DNA of 46,615 bases. Origin: an uncultured Prevotellamassilia sp. (lineage in GTDB: Bacteria > Bacteroidota > Bacteroidia > Bacteroidales > Bacteroidaceae). Location of the stretch: positions 1 through 46,615 of the forward strand of contig CAKQOG010000019.1 in assembly GCA_934255485.1 (NCBI GenBank), read 5' to 3'. The notes under the pieces are model-generated. The model saw only the letters and a program-made list of their open reading frames with translations. It did not search any database and had not been told where the DNA came from. Below, in pieces: positions 30,425 through 39,869 of the stretch (position 1 is its first letter; each line of letters starts with the position of its first letter). The position numbers were made by a program, and so were the translations under genes.

Positions 30425-32893
30425 ATGCACTACACCATAGATAACATAACAGCCTTGATAGGCGCGCGTCGCTTTGGTAATACCGAGGCGAGCATCGATT
30501 GGCTATTGACCGATAGTAGGTCGTTGGCTTTTCCTGAAACAACATTGTTTTTTGCCATTCGCACAAAAATGGGCGATGGACACCACTATATACCCGAACT
30601 CTATCGACGCGGTGTGCGCAACTTTGTTGTGGGCAATGTGCCTGATAATAGCGATACTCTTTATCCCAAGGCAAACTTCTTGCTTGTAGTGAGTCCGCTC
30701 AAAGCATTGCAACGTTTAGCCGAAAGACATCGTGAGGAATACAATATACCCGTGATAGGCGTGACGGGGTCGAATGGTAAAACCGTGGTGAAGGAGTGGC
30801 TCTACCAACTGCTATCTCCTTCGATGAATGTAACACGTTCGCCTAAATCGTACAACTCACAAGTGGGTGTTCCACTCAGTGTGTGCTTGCTCAACGAGCA
30901 TTCGCAGGTGGGTATATTCGAAGCAGGCATTTCGCAACCTGGCGAGATGCAAGCACTTAAAGACATCATACAGCCTACCATCGGACTAATGACGAATATT
31001 GGCCCAGCACACCAAGAGAACTTTGCAACCATTCAAGAAAAGTGCTTAGAAAAAATATCACTCTTTAAAGACGCCGATGCGGTGATATATTGTGCCGATG
31101 ATGATGTAATAAGCGAGTGTATGAGTGCTTCGCTCTATACAGGCGATACCATTGCGTGGTCACGCCATAATGCCGATGCACCACTCTATGTGAGCAAAGT
31201 TGAAAAAGAGGATAAAGGCACACATATCGTTTACCACTATTTGGGTTATGAAAACGATATAAACATACCTTTCACCGATGAGGCTTCGGTGCAAAACTGC
31301 ATTCACTGCTTAGCTGTTTGCCTATATATGCACATCTCAGCTGCAGAGATTAAGCAACGTATGGCGCAACTTGAACCCGTGGCCATGCGCCTCGAAGTGA
31401 TACAAGGTGTGAGAGGTTGCACGCTAATTAACGATACCTACAACTCGGATGTTGCTTCGCTCGACATTGCTCTCGACTTTATGAACCGCCGTCCAGAGTT
31501 AGACAATAAGCCTAAAACGCTTATCTTATCAGACATTCTGCAAACAGGACTCGATGCTTCAGAACTCTACAAGCAAGTGGCAGAAATGGTGAGTCATCGT
31601 GGCATAGATCGCTTGATAGGTGTGGGACCAGAAATATCGGCTGCACACTCTTTATTCTCTGTTAAGAAAACATTCTTTGCCAATAGCGAGGCGCTGATAG
31701 AGAGCGGATTGCTCGACACCATAAGCAACGAGGTAGTGCTGATAAAGGGCTCGCGCAAGTTTGGTTTTGAGCAGATAACGGCTGCATTGTCGCTGCGTGT
31801 TCACGAAACCACTCTCGATGTAAACTTGGGAGCTATTGTTGAAAACCTCAACTTTTATCGCTCGTTTATGAAGCCCGAAACCAAAATAACTTGTATGGTT
31901 AAGGCCTCGGCATATGGTGCAGGATCGGTTGAAATAGCTAAGACATTACAAGACCGTGGGGTAGATTATTTGGCTGTAGCTGTTGCCGACGAAGGAGCCG
32001 ACTTGCGTCGTGCTGGCATTACTACAGGTATCATAGTGATGAACCCTGAAATGACGGCTTTTGACACCTTATTCCAATACGACCTTGAGCCAGAGGTTTA
32101 TAACTTTAAGTTGCTCAAAGCATTAATTCATGCGGCAGAAAAGCAAGGCATACAAGACTTTCCTATACACGTTAAGCTCGACACGGGTATGCATCGTCTT
32201 GGCTTTAACCCATTGACAGATGTGCCACAGGTAATCGAAATATTAAAACAGCAGAATGCGGTTATTCCTCGTTCGGTATTCTCGCACTTTGTAGGTTCAG
32301 ACTCGCCCGACTTTGACGAGTTCTCTGCTCACCAATACGACTTGTTCTTACAAGGTTCATCACAACTGCAGGCAGCATTTTCGCACAAGATATTGCGACA
32401 TATATGCAACAGTGCAGGCATCGAACGCTTCCCCGAACGTCATCTCGACATGGTGCGTCTCGGCCTTGGATTATATGGCATCGACCCTATTGACAACCGC
32501 CGACTAAGCAATGTAACATCGCTCAGAACCACTATTTTGCAAATACGCAATGTGCCTAAAGGCGATAGTATAGGCTACTCTCGTCGCTCGTATGTAGACC
32601 GCAATTCAAGAATAGCAGCCATACCTATAGGTTATGCTGACGGCTTAAATCGTCACCTTGGCAACCGCAATGGCTATTGTTTAGTAAATGGCCAAAAAGC
32701 CCCTTATATCGGCAATATATGCATGGATGTGTGCATGATAGACGTTACAGATATCGCATGTGAAGAAGGAGATGTAGTGGAGATATTTGGCGATAATCTG
32801 CCTGTAACGGTGCTGTCTGATAAACTCGACACCATACCCTATGAAATATTAACATCGGTGAGCAATCGCGTCAAGAGAGTTTACTTTATGTAA
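30425..32893 (+). CDS. Bifunctional MurF ligase - alanine racemase
   Basis: An 822-residue two-enzyme protein of peptidoglycan precursor synthesis. Residues 1-455 are MurF, adding D-Ala-D-Ala to UDP-MurNAc-tripeptide; the Mur ATP loop GVTGSNGKT is at 112-120, followed by the NIGPAHQENF region and NDTYNSD. Residues 460-822 are a PLP-dependent alanine racemase with the lysine motif CMVKASAYGAGS (Lys493), the HVKLDTGMHRLGF sequence and the C-terminal catalytic region SIGYSRRSYV...IPIGYADGLNR. The fusion places D-alanine production next to its use and is a known arrangement in Bacteroidetes. Followed 44 bases later by udk, probably in one transcript. Confidence 0.95.
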   Translation: MHYTIDNITALIGARRFGNTEASIDWLLTDSRSLAFPETTLFFAIRTKMGDGHHYIPELYRRGVRNFVVGNVPDNSDTLYPKANFLLVVSPLKALQRLAERHREEYNIPVIGVTGSNGKTVVKEWLYQLLSPSMNVTRSPKSYNSQVGVPLSVCLLNEHSQVGIFEAGISQPGEMQALKDIIQPTIGLMTNIGPAHQENFATIQEKCLEKISLFKDADAVIYCADDDVISECMSASLYTGDTIAWSRHNADAPLYVSKVEKEDKGTHIVYHYLGYENDINIPFTDEASVQNCIHCLAVCLYMHISAAEIKQRMAQLEPVAMRLEVIQGVRGCTLINDTYNSDVASLDIALDFMNRRPELDNKPKTLILSDILQTGLDASELYKQVAEMVSHRGIDRLIGVGPEISAAHSLFSVKKTFFANSEALIESGLLDTISNEVVLIKGSRKFGFEQITAALSLRVHETTLDVNLGAIVENLNFYRSFMKPETKITCMVKASAYGAGSVEIAKTLQDRGVDYLAVAVADEGADLRRAGITTGIIVMNPEMTAFDTLFQYDLEPEVYNFKLLKALIHAAEKQGIQDFPIHVKLDTGMHRLGFNPLTDVPQVIEILKQQNAVIPRSVFSHFVGSDSPDFDEFSAHQYDLFLQGSSQLQAAFSHKILRHICNSAGIERFPERHLDMVRLGLGLYGIDPIDNRRLSNVTSLRTTILQIRNVPKGDSIGYSRRSYVDRNSRIAAIPIGYADGLNRHLGNRNGYCLVNGQKAPYIGNICMDVCMIDVTDIACEEGDVVEIFGDNLPVTVLSDKLDTIPYEILTSVSNRVKRVYFM

Positions 32894-32937
32894 ATATCCT
32901 CTTATCTAATCGTTCATTCTTATACATCTCTTACGAA

Positions 32938-33552
32938 ATGCTAATCATTGGTATAGCTGGAGGAACAGGCTCTGGCAAAACTACAGTTGTTAATAAAATT
33001 GTAAACACACTGCCTGCAGAAATGGTAGCGGTAATTCCGCAAGACTCTTACTACAAGTCGCAATGGGACGTACCCGAAGAACAACGCAAAAAAACAAACT
33101 TCGATCATCCCGATGCTTTTGAATGGCCTTTGCTTTCTCATCAAATAGATGAACTCAGACACGGCCGTGCCATAGAGCAGCCTACTTACTCTTATCTTAC
33201 CTGCACGCGCCAAAAGGAAACTGTGCATGTAGAGCCTCACGAAGTGATTATAGTAGAGGGTATTATGGCGCTTTACGACAAAAGTTTGCGCGACCTCATG
33301 GACTTGAAGATTTTTGTAGATGCCGAACCTGACGAACGCCTACTACGTGTTATTGAACGCGACATTGCCGAACGTGGGCATCCGCTCGAAATGCTTATCA
33401 ATAAATATCGTAACGTGCTCAAGCCTATGCACGACGAGTTTATAGAACCCACTAAGCAGTATGCCGACATCATTATTCCAAATGGCGGTGAGAATGCGCG
33501 TGCCGTTTCAATGATGCAGATGTACATATTATCGGCTCTAATCAAAAGATAG
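32938..33552 (+). CDS. udk: Uridine kinase
   Basis: A 204-residue cytosolic P-loop kinase that phosphorylates uridine and cytidine in pyrimidine salvage. The P-loop GGTGSGKT is at residues 8-15. It has the IPQDSYYKSQ loop, NFDHPDAFEW substrate motif, and LDLKIFVDAEPDERLLRVIERDIAERG lid/Arg region. Length is normal for the family. It follows murF-alr by 44 bases. The purA promoter element begins about 65 bases after its stop. Confidence 0.95.
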   Translation: MLIIGIAGGTGSGKTTVVNKIVNTLPAEMVAVIPQDSYYKSQWDVPEEQRKKTNFDHPDAFEWPLLSHQIDELRHGRAIEQPTYSYLTCTRQKETVHVEPHEVIIVEGIMALYDKSLRDLMDLKIFVDAEPDERLLRVIERDIAERGHPLEMLINKYRNVLKPMHDEFIEPTKQYADIIIPNGGENARAVSMMQMYILSALIKR

Positions 33553-33616
33553 GGTGTTGAGGCAGTATAAGAGGATTTTACCTCTTGATACAAACCTTAA
33601 AACCAATAAAAAAATA

Positions 33617-33693
33617 TATCTTTGCATAAAATAGGCTACGGCTCAGCAAAACTAAAGCAAGCTTTGTTTTGCATTCGCCTTGCACTATCTTTG
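33617..33693 (+). promoter_or_regulatory. Tandem TAnnTTTG element with internal hairpin (copy 2, purA)
   Basis: TATCTTTG at 33617-33624 and at 33686-33693, 69 bases apart. Between them are AAATAGGCTACGGCTCA, a 12-bp hairpin GCAAAAC-t-AAAGC/GCTTTGTTTTGC (33646-33672) with a bulged T, and ATTCGCCTTGCAC. The spacing and flanks match the copy at 17545, while the stem bases differ. Confidence 0.8.
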
Positions 33694-33759
33694 CAATTAG
33701 TTTGGTTGCTGCTTGATGTGGCAACAAATAACATAGTAAATCATCACCTCAAGATAAAT

Positions 33760-35028
33760 ATGACAAAAGGAAAAGTTGATGCCCTATTAGGTATCGTGTT
33801 TGGCGACGAGGGTAAAGGCAAAGTCGTTGATTTCTTTACTCCACGCTACGATGTGGTAGCACGCTTTGCAGGTGGCCCCAATGCTGGCCATACGATTATT
33901 TTTGATGGAAAGAAATTTGTACTTCGTTCTATCCCTTCAGGCATTTTTGATGAAAACAAAATCAACATCATTGGTAATGGATGCGTGATTGCTCCCGACC
34001 TTTTTATGGCTGAGGCTCACGAGCTCGAAGCTGCTGGCTACGAACTTACTAACCGCTTGCACATTAGCCGTAGAGCACATCTTATTTTGCCAACTCACCG
34101 TGTGCTCGACCGTGCATACGAGGCAGCAAAGGGCAAAAATAAAGTGGGTACTACAGGCAAAGGCATTGGTCCAACCTATAGTGACAAGGCTGCTCGTGTA
34201 GGCTTGCGTGTGGGTGACATCTTGCACAATTTTGAAGAAAAATACAAGGTACTCAAGGCTCGTCATGAGCAAATTTTGCGTGACCTACACTATACAGACT
34301 ACGATATTAAGGAAGAAGAAGAGCGTTGGCTCGAAGGTGTAAATTATATGCGTAAGTTCCATCTTACCGACACCGAATATGAGCTGAACCATGCACTCGA
34401 AGAGGGTAAAAACGTGCTTGCCGAAGGCGCACAAGGCTCTTTGCTCGACATTGACCATGGCACCTATCCATACGTTTCGTCTTCATCAACCACAAGTGGT
34501 GGTGTATGCACAGGTTTGGGTATAGCTCCCAATAGCATAGGCCATGTATTTGGTATATTCAAGGCATATAGCACACGTGTAGGTGGAGGCCCGTTCCCTG
34601 TAGAGTTGTTCGACGAAACAGGCGATACCATTCGTCACATAGGCAACGAGTATGGTGCTGTAACGGGTCGTAACCGTCGTTGTGGTTGGCTCGACCTTGT
34701 AGCACTCAAGTATGCCATTATGATAAACGGTGTAACCGACCTCGTGATGATGAAGGGCGATGTGCTTGATTCGTTCAGCACAATCAAGGTTTGCACAGCT
34801 TATACAAAGGATGGTGAGACTGTTACAGAAATGCCATACGACACCGAAGGTTGGCAACCCGTATACGAAGAAGTTGAGGGTTGGAACACCGACCTTACAG
34901 CCGTTCGCAGCGAAGAACAGTTCCCTAAAGCCTTTGCTGATTACATAGCATATATCGAAAAGGCTACAGGCACACCCATCAAAATAGTGTCTGTAGGTCC
35001 AGACCGCGAAGCCACTATCATCCGATAG
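33760..35028 (+). CDS. purA: Adenylosuccinate synthetase
   Basis: A 422-residue enzyme making adenylosuccinate from IMP, aspartate and GTP, first step to AMP. It shows the glycine-rich GDEGKGK at 15-21 with catalytic Asp16, GGPNAGHTI with the catalytic His, GTTGKGIGPTYSDKAAR, the IMP-loop region LAEGAQGSLLDIDHGTYPYVSSSSTTSGG, and the C-terminal GRNRRCGWLD. The open frame extends 46 codons upstream, but those overlap the tandem promoter element; the ATG at 33760 after AAGATAAAT gives the normal family N-terminus. Its terminator is at 35075. Confidence 0.96.
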   Translation: MTKGKVDALLGIVFGDEGKGKVVDFFTPRYDVVARFAGGPNAGHTIIFDGKKFVLRSIPSGIFDENKINIIGNGCVIAPDLFMAEAHELEAAGYELTNRLHISRRAHLILPTHRVLDRAYEAAKGKNKVGTTGKGIGPTYSDKAARVGLRVGDILHNFEEKYKVLKARHEQILRDLHYTDYDIKEEEERWLEGVNYMRKFHLTDTEYELNHALEEGKNVLAEGAQGSLLDIDHGTYPYVSSSSTTSGGVCTGLGIAPNSIGHVFGIFKAYSTRVGGGPFPVELFDETGDTIRHIGNEYGAVTGRNRRCGWLDLVALKYAIMINGVTDLVMMKGDVLDSFSTIKVCTAYTKDGETVTEMPYDTEGWQPVYEEVEGWNTDLTAVRSEEQFPKAFADYIAYIEKATGTPIKIVSVGPDREATIIR

Positions 35029-35074
35029 AAACAACAACGAATATACAACATCATATATTTGTTGTTTAATATTT

Positions 35075-35136
35075 ACAAAACCTTTTTCTCTTACCACATA
35101 CGTAACAAACGGGTAGGAGAAAAAGGTTTTGTTGTT
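35075..35136 (+). terminator. Rho-independent terminator after purA
   Basis: A 21-bp stem (35075-35095 with 35112-35132, one G-T pair), with TTGTT following. Confidence 0.88.
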
Positions 35137-35169
35137 ATTTATAACACAATATAAACTAAACATAATAAA

Positions 35170-36117
35170 ATGGATTCGTCAATAAAAGGGCACGTATCAA
35201 TGTTTAGTGCCAACTGCATGTGGGGACTTATGTCGCCCCTTTCAAAATTCGTTATGGCAACGGGTTTGGTTACCCCCTTGGTGGTAACAGATTTGCGTAT
35301 CACGGGGGCTATGATACTGTTTTGGCTGCTATCATTCTTAATGCCAGCTGAGCACGTGGGGCATAAAGACCTTGCACGCTTGTTTGGAGCAGCTCTATTG
35401 GGCATAGTGCTTAATCAAGGTTGTTTTTTGTTTGGCGTAAGCCTAACCTCGCCTGGCGATGCTTCAATTATCACCACCAGTATGCCTCTGTGGGCCATGG
35501 TACTTGCAGCTTTCATCTTGAAAGAGCCTATTACAGGCAAGAAGGTGCTTGGCATCGCAGCAGGTGCGGCAGGCGCATTGTTGCTCATAATGGGTAGCAA
35601 TGTAGACGCAAAGCCAACAGCGAGTGCAGGCGGTAGTTACGCCATTTGGGGCGATTTGTTAGTGCTATCAGCTCAGTTTTGCTACGCACTTTATATAGTG
35701 GTTTACAAGGATTTTGTTAGCAAATATTCGCTTGTCACCATCATGAAGTGGATGTTTACCTACTCGTTTATCTGTGTGCTCCCATTCTCAGCCAACGACC
35801 TCTTGGCAGTGTCGTGGCAATCACTTCATTTACAAGAGATAGCAGCATTAACATTTATCGTAGTGGGAAGCACATTCTTTAGCTATATGCTTATTGTAAT
35901 AGGACAGAAAAATCTGCGTCCCACAGTAGCAGGTATGTACAACTATGTGCAACCCATTGTAGCTTGCATAGTAGCCGTTTGTTGGGGAATGGACACCTTT
36001 AATTGGATAAAGGCCATAGCCGTAGTACTGATATTTGGTGGCGTATATTTGGTAACAATAAGCCGCAACCGCCACGAGGTAGAAGCCTATGAGAGCGAAA
36101 ACTCCCATAAAGAGTGA
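35170..36117 (+). CDS. EamA/DMT-superfamily transporter
   Basis: A 315-residue inner-membrane protein with about ten hydrophobic helices in two homologous halves, the EamA fold. The first half has GLMSPLSKFVMATGLVTPLVVTDLRITGA and SLTSPGDASIITTSMPLWAMVLAAFILKEP. The second repeats the pattern with FVVYKDFV... TFIVVGSTFFSYMLIVIGQKNLRPTVAGMYNYVQPIVACIVAVCWGMD. Members export amino acids, metabolites or nucleotide precursors; the substrate cannot be told. The start at 35170 lies 34 bases after the purA terminator, and no clear promoter box was found between. Confidence 0.9.
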   Translation: MDSSIKGHVSMFSANCMWGLMSPLSKFVMATGLVTPLVVTDLRITGAMILFWLLSFLMPAEHVGHKDLARLFGAALLGIVLNQGCFLFGVSLTSPGDASIITTSMPLWAMVLAAFILKEPITGKKVLGIAAGAAGALLLIMGSNVDAKPTASAGGSYAIWGDLLVLSAQFCYALYIVVYKDFVSKYSLVTIMKWMFTYSFICVLPFSANDLLAVSWQSLHLQEIAALTFIVVGSTFFSYMLIVIGQKNLRPTVAGMYNYVQPIVACIVAVCWGMDTFNWIKAIAVVLIFGGVYLVTISRNRHEVEAYESENSHKE

Positions 36118-36330
36118 AATAAGATTTATCCCCCAAAAGGTTGGCTATATCAGAAAAATTACCGAATTTAGCATCCACAACAATAAACAGCATGCTTAGC
36201 AGATGGCTAATGATTGATATTCATATCATTGCCCCCTTACCAAGCTAAGCAATCGCGCTTATTGTACCCTGCTTTCTAAAAAAGGAAGTAGAGAATAGAG
36301 TTAAATAAATCAATACATCAATATCTAAAA

Positions 36331-36756
36331 ATGCAAGAAACAATTTTAGCTATATCGGGCAAGCCCGGTCTTTATCGTTTACTGGCTCAAGGAAGAGGCA
36401 ACCTTATCGTTGAAACAATCGATGCTGCAAAAAAACGCGTTACTGCAGGTGCTCGCGACCGCGTAACATCGCTCAATGACGTGTCAATGTACACCAACGA
36501 AGACGACAAACCACTTATGGAAATTTTCCAAGCTATTGCCGACAAAGAGAATGCGCAGCCCACTGCTATAGACTACAAAAAAGCTACTAAGGCCGAATTA
36601 GCAGACTTTATGGCAAGTGTATTGCCCGATTATGATCGCGACAGAGTGCACGACTCAGACATCAAAAAGCTCATCCAATGGTATAACATCCTTGTAAAGG
36701 GTGGCTACACCAAATTTGTTGATGAAGAGGCTAAAGCAGAAGCTACTGAAGCTTAA
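36331..36756 (+). CDS. DUF5606 family protein
   Basis: A 141-residue cytosolic protein of the Bacteroidetes-specific DUF5606 family. It begins MQETILAISGKPGLYRLLAQGRGNLIVETID, a small barrel-like N-terminal part. A helical C-terminal part follows (YKKATKAELADFMASVLPDYDRDRVHDSDIKKLIQWYNILV) with an acidic Ala/Glu tail. The function is not known. It stands alone with a clear terminator at 36794. The 213 bases upstream hold no recognisable gene. Confidence 0.9.
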   Translation: MQETILAISGKPGLYRLLAQGRGNLIVETIDAAKKRVTAGARDRVTSLNDVSMYTNEDDKPLMEIFQAIADKENAQPTAIDYKKATKAELADFMASVLPDYDRDRVHDSDIKKLIQWYNILVKGGYTKFVDEEAKAEATEA

Positions 36757-36793
36757 TATAGCAGTAGACATTCAAAATCAATAAAAGATTTTT

Positions 36794-36833
36794 ATGTGCT
36801 GAAAGTTCAAAAAAGCTTTCAGCACATATTTTT
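36794..36833 (+). terminator. Rho-independent terminator after the DUF5606 gene
   Basis: ATGTGCTGAAAG (36794-36805) pairs with CTTTCAGCACAT (36816-36827), followed by ATTTTTAT. Confidence 0.9.
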
Positions 36834-36860
36834 ATAACATGATTTTTATAGTGTATGTTG

Positions 36861-37113
36861 AGCACCTACTTTAAAAATCAAATCTTCATAATTCGATTTT
36901 TTTTGAACAGATGATGCCTTTACTCATTTTTTTTGAAAAATGAGTATTTTTGTTATTCGTTGATTATCAATTACTTATAGCTTAATACACCCATTGCTCT
37001 TTTGCAAGGATACGTATTCTTGTGATCTAATAAAGCCTTTATAAGCTCACAAAGATACGCATTCTAATGATGTAAGGATGCGTATCCTTACATCGTTAGA
37101 ACATGTATCCTTG
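36861..37113. repeat. Intergenic repeats: AGCACCTACTT and ATACGTAT-type palindromes
   Basis: AGCACCTACTT (36861-36871) is the reverse complement of a motif at 11540. From about 36998 to 37113 are several near-palindromic words around rATACGyAT (AAGGATACGTATTC, AAGATACGCATTC, AAGGATGCGTATCC, ACATGTATCC) separated by 30-40 bases. The third is embedded in a longer hairpin, GATGTAAGGATGCGTATCCTTACATC. They resemble the words at 11952-12043. No gene is seen. Confidence 0.65.
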
Positions 37114-37277
37114 TTTTTTTAGCTATTTTTATCTACAGAAAACAAAGCTTGTGTATATCATAGTATTACAGTTTTTACTCTATTTTAAAGGTTTAAAATG
37201 TCAATAAATGTTCACAAATTTAGGCATGCAAGCTATAACATTATTGCCTATTTTGTGAGCTATAAATTGAGTGATAT

Positions 37278-37325
37278 AAAAATAAGGTCAATAAAACCCA
37301 TTGAGGTTTCATTGACCTTATTTTT
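37278..37325. terminator. Hairpin terminator after guaA
   Basis: AAAATAAGGTCAAT...ACC pairs with GGT..ATTGACCTTATTTT across 37279-37324, with A/T runs on both sides; guaA reads into it on the minus strand. Confidence 0.88.
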
Positions 37326-37354
37326 AGCTATATGTTATGTAACAACGTAATTTA

Positions 37355-38965
37355 TTATTCCCACTCAATTGTTGAAGGTGGTTTTGAAGAGATGTCGTAG
37401 CATACTCTATTTACACCCTTTACGTGGTTAATGATGTCGTTAGACACTTTAGCCATAAAGTCGTATGGAAGGTGAGCCCAATCGGCAGTCATGGCATCGG
37501 TACTTGTAACAGCACGCAAGGCTACGGGATGCTCATAGGTACGTTCATCGCCCATCACTCCCACAGAGCGAATGGTAGAGAGCAACACGGTGCCAGCTTG
37601 CCACACTTGGTCGTAGAGACTTACCTCAATCTCGCCATTTTTCATGTCGGCAGGAACGCCTGCTGCAAGCACACGGCGTGCCTCCTCGCCCGAAAGCTTG
37701 GTTTTATATTCGCGCAGACCGCGGATGTAGATGTCGTCGGCATCTTGCAGTATGCGCACCTTTTCGCGTGTGATGCTACCCAAAATGCGAACAGCCAAGC
37801 CTGGTCCTGGGAAGGGATGACGCGTAATGAGGTGTTCGGGCATGCCCAATGAACGCCCCACACGACGCACCTCATCCTTAAACAACCATTTAAGTGGCTC
37901 GCATAGTTGCAAGTTCATCTCCTTAGGCAGTCCGCCCACGTTGTGGTGGCTCTTGATAACTTTGCCCGTAATGTTGAGTGACTCAATGCGGTCGGGGTAG
38001 ATAGTGCCTTGCGCCAACCATTTAGCACCTGTTTGCTTCTTAGCTTCGGCATTAAAAACTTCTACAAAGTCGCGACCAATAATCTTTCGCTTTTGTTCAG
38101 GGTCGGTAACCCCTTCAAGGTCGGCAAAGAATTTTTCGCTGGCATCAACACCTACCACGTTCAAACCAAGGCATTTGTAGTCGTTCATCACATCGGTAAA
38201 CTCGTTTTTGCGAAGCATACCATGGTCTACAAAGATGCAAGTAAGGTTGCTACCAATAGCACGGTGAAGAAGCACAGCAGCTACCGAACTATCTACACCA
38301 CCCGAAAGTCCGAGTATCACCTTGTCGTTGCCAAGTTGTTCTTTCAGTTCTGCTACAGTAGTGTCTACAAACGAATCGGGACTCCAATCCTGACGGCTAC
38401 CACAAATGTCAACTGCAAAGTTTTTGAGCAACTGTGTACCTTGCAAAGAGTGGAACACCTCGGGATGGAATTGTACACCCCATAGCGGTTCGTTGTCCGC
38501 TTGGTAGGCAGCATATTTAACCTTCGATGTAGAAGCTATGCAATGAAAGCCTTGGGGTATGGCTGTAATGGTGTCGCCATGGCTCATCCACACTTGTGAG
38601 TTATCGTCAAAGCCTTTAAACAAGGGATTGTCGTGGTCGAAATGCTCAAGATTGGCACGTCCGTACTCGCGACTGCCCGCTGGTTCAACCTTGCCACCAT
38701 AAAGTTGCGACATGTATTGTGCACCATAACAGATGCCAAGGATAGGATACTTGCCGCGTATTTCGCTCAAATCTACCTTGAATGCCTCAGGGTCGTAAAC
38801 GCTGTAGGGAGAACCCGAAAGGATAACACCAATCACAGTAGGGTCGTTGTGAGGAAACTTGTTGTAAGGCAGAATTTCGCAAAAAGTGTCGAGTTCGCGC
38901 AGTCTGCGACCAATCAGTTGAGTGGTTTGAGAGCCGAAATCGAGAATAATGATTTTCTGTTGCAT
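37355..38965 (-). CDS. guaA: GMP synthase (glutamine-hydrolysing)
   Basis: A 536-residue enzyme converting XMP to GMP with glutamine and ATP. An N-terminal class I glutamine amidotransferase has nucleophile Cys79 in GICYGAQYM and the HPEVFHS His-x-Glu. The ATP pyrophosphatase domain has PP-loop LSGGVDSS at about 222-229. The C-terminal dimerisation domain carries RHPFPGPGLAVRILG and ends in KPPSTIEWE, the usual family end. It lies 55 bases after cdsA on the same strand, with no clear promoter box, so it may be read from the rsfS-ftsH-cdsA transcript. A terminator follows at 37278. Confidence 0.97.
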   Translation of the reverse strand: MQQKIIILDFGSQTTQLIGRRLRELDTFCEILPYNKFPHNDPTVIGVILSGSPYSVYDPEAFKVDLSEIRGKYPILGICYGAQYMSQLYGGKVEPAGSREYGRANLEHFDHDNPLFKGFDDNSQVWMSHGDTITAIPQGFHCIASTSKVKYAAYQADNEPLWGVQFHPEVFHSLQGTQLLKNFAVDICGSRQDWSPDSFVDTTVAELKEQLGNDKVILGLSGGVDSSVAAVLLHRAIGSNLTCIFVDHGMLRKNEFTDVMNDYKCLGLNVVGVDASEKFFADLEGVTDPEQKRKIIGRDFVEVFNAEAKKQTGAKWLAQGTIYPDRIESLNITGKVIKSHHNVGGLPKEMNLQLCEPLKWLFKDEVRRVGRSLGMPEHLITRHPFPGPGLAVRILGSITREKVRILQDADDIYIRGLREYKTKLSGEEARRVLAAGVPADMKNGEIEVSLYDQVWQAGTVLLSTIRSVGVMGDERTYEHPVALRAVTSTDAMTADWAHLPYDFMAKVSNDIINHVKGVNRVCYDISSKPPSTIEWE

Positions 38966-39020
38966 ACGGTATTTATTTCACTAATATATTGTCGTATTTT
39001 GATGATTGTGTTCGTATATT

Positions 39021-39869
39021 TTAAAAACTTTCGAACGTGTAAAGATATAACACAGCTGCTGGAATTGCTAAGAGTGAAGAGTCAAAGCGATCGAGCATTC
39101 CACCATGTCCAGGCAGTATGTGGCCACTATCTTTAATGCCAAGCTGACGTTTGAAAAGACTCTCAACCAAGTCGCCCCAAGTGCCAAAGATACACACTGT
39201 GAGTGCGAGACCTAACCATCCTGCGAGTGTAAGTTTGTCGGGGAAGAAATTCCATAATACAGTGGCTACAACGAGGCAGAGCACGCCACCACCAATGCTA
39301 CCTACCCACGACTTGTTGGGCGATATACGCTCAAAGAGTTTGGCAGGGAAATACTTGTGAAGCAACGAACCACAACAATAAGCTCCAGTATCGCTCGTCC
39401 AAAGAAAGATGAAAATGCTGAGTGGATAGATACATTCGTAGTTTGTGTGGTTTGTCATGGGGTCGTAGCGAAAAGCCAAAACGTTGAGTAAACTAAATGA
39501 TAGGGCTACGTATATTTGCGATGCAAAGGCATAAGCCCAATTCTTTAAGGGGTCAGCTTTTTGCAAGTAAAGTTCGCTTACCAATAGGTAAATGATAGAT
39601 ACCAAGTAGGGCACAAAAGCCTTAGATGGCACAAGGTCGCCACAGAAGCCTGCAAATGCTACAAACAAATATACTGCGGCAACAGCATTGATGAGCTTAT
39701 TGACCGATGCCCCTGCATAGCGGTTTACGTTGGTTGAAAACTCCCATGTTGTAAGTGCCGTAACAACGGCAAACAGCAGAATAAATGACGCTGGACTATA
39801 AAGCGTAGCCCCCACAAGCACTGCTACGAAAACAATGCCTGTGAGGGTTCGCATAACAAGATTATTCAT
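39021..39869 (-). CDS. cdsA: Phosphatidate cytidylyltransferase (CDP-diglyceride synthase)
   Basis: A 282-residue inner-membrane enzyme making CDP-diacylglycerol from phosphatidate and CTP, the branch point for phospholipids. It has about eight transmembrane segments. The family signature near the end is complete: ISPNKSWVGSIGG, then GDLVESLFKRQLGIKDSGHILPGHGGMLDRFDS with the conserved K-D-x-G-x-x-x-P-G-H-G-G and D-R-x-D. The long upstream open frame is ftsH in another frame; the ATG at 39869 (MNNLVMRTLTG) overlaps the ftsH stop by eight bases, indicating translational coupling. Confidence 0.95.
   Translation of the reverse strand: MNNLVMRTLTGIVFVAVLVGATLYSPASFILLFAVVTALTTWEFSTNVNRYAGASVNKLINAVAAVYLFVAFAGFCGDLVPSKAFVPYLVSIIYLLVSELYLQKADPLKNWAYAFASQIYVALSFSLLNVLAFRYDPMTNHTNYECIYPLSIFIFLWTSDTGAYCCGSLLHKYFPAKLFERISPNKSWVGSIGGGVLCLVVATVLWNFFPDKLTLAGWLGLALTVCIFGTWGDLVESLFKRQLGIKDSGHILPGHGGMLDRFDSSLLAIPAAVLYLYTFESF

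Noticed and set aside
30425..32893. MurF-Alr fusion as a novelty
   Set aside because: The fusion is real but already known as the normal arrangement in Bacteroidetes.
33622..33759. 46-residue N-terminal extension of PurA
   Set aside because: It translates the tandem promoter-hairpin element; the normal PurA start is at 33760.
34486..35163. 225-residue frame opposite purA
   Set aside because: Overlaps purA and its terminator; no family resemblance.
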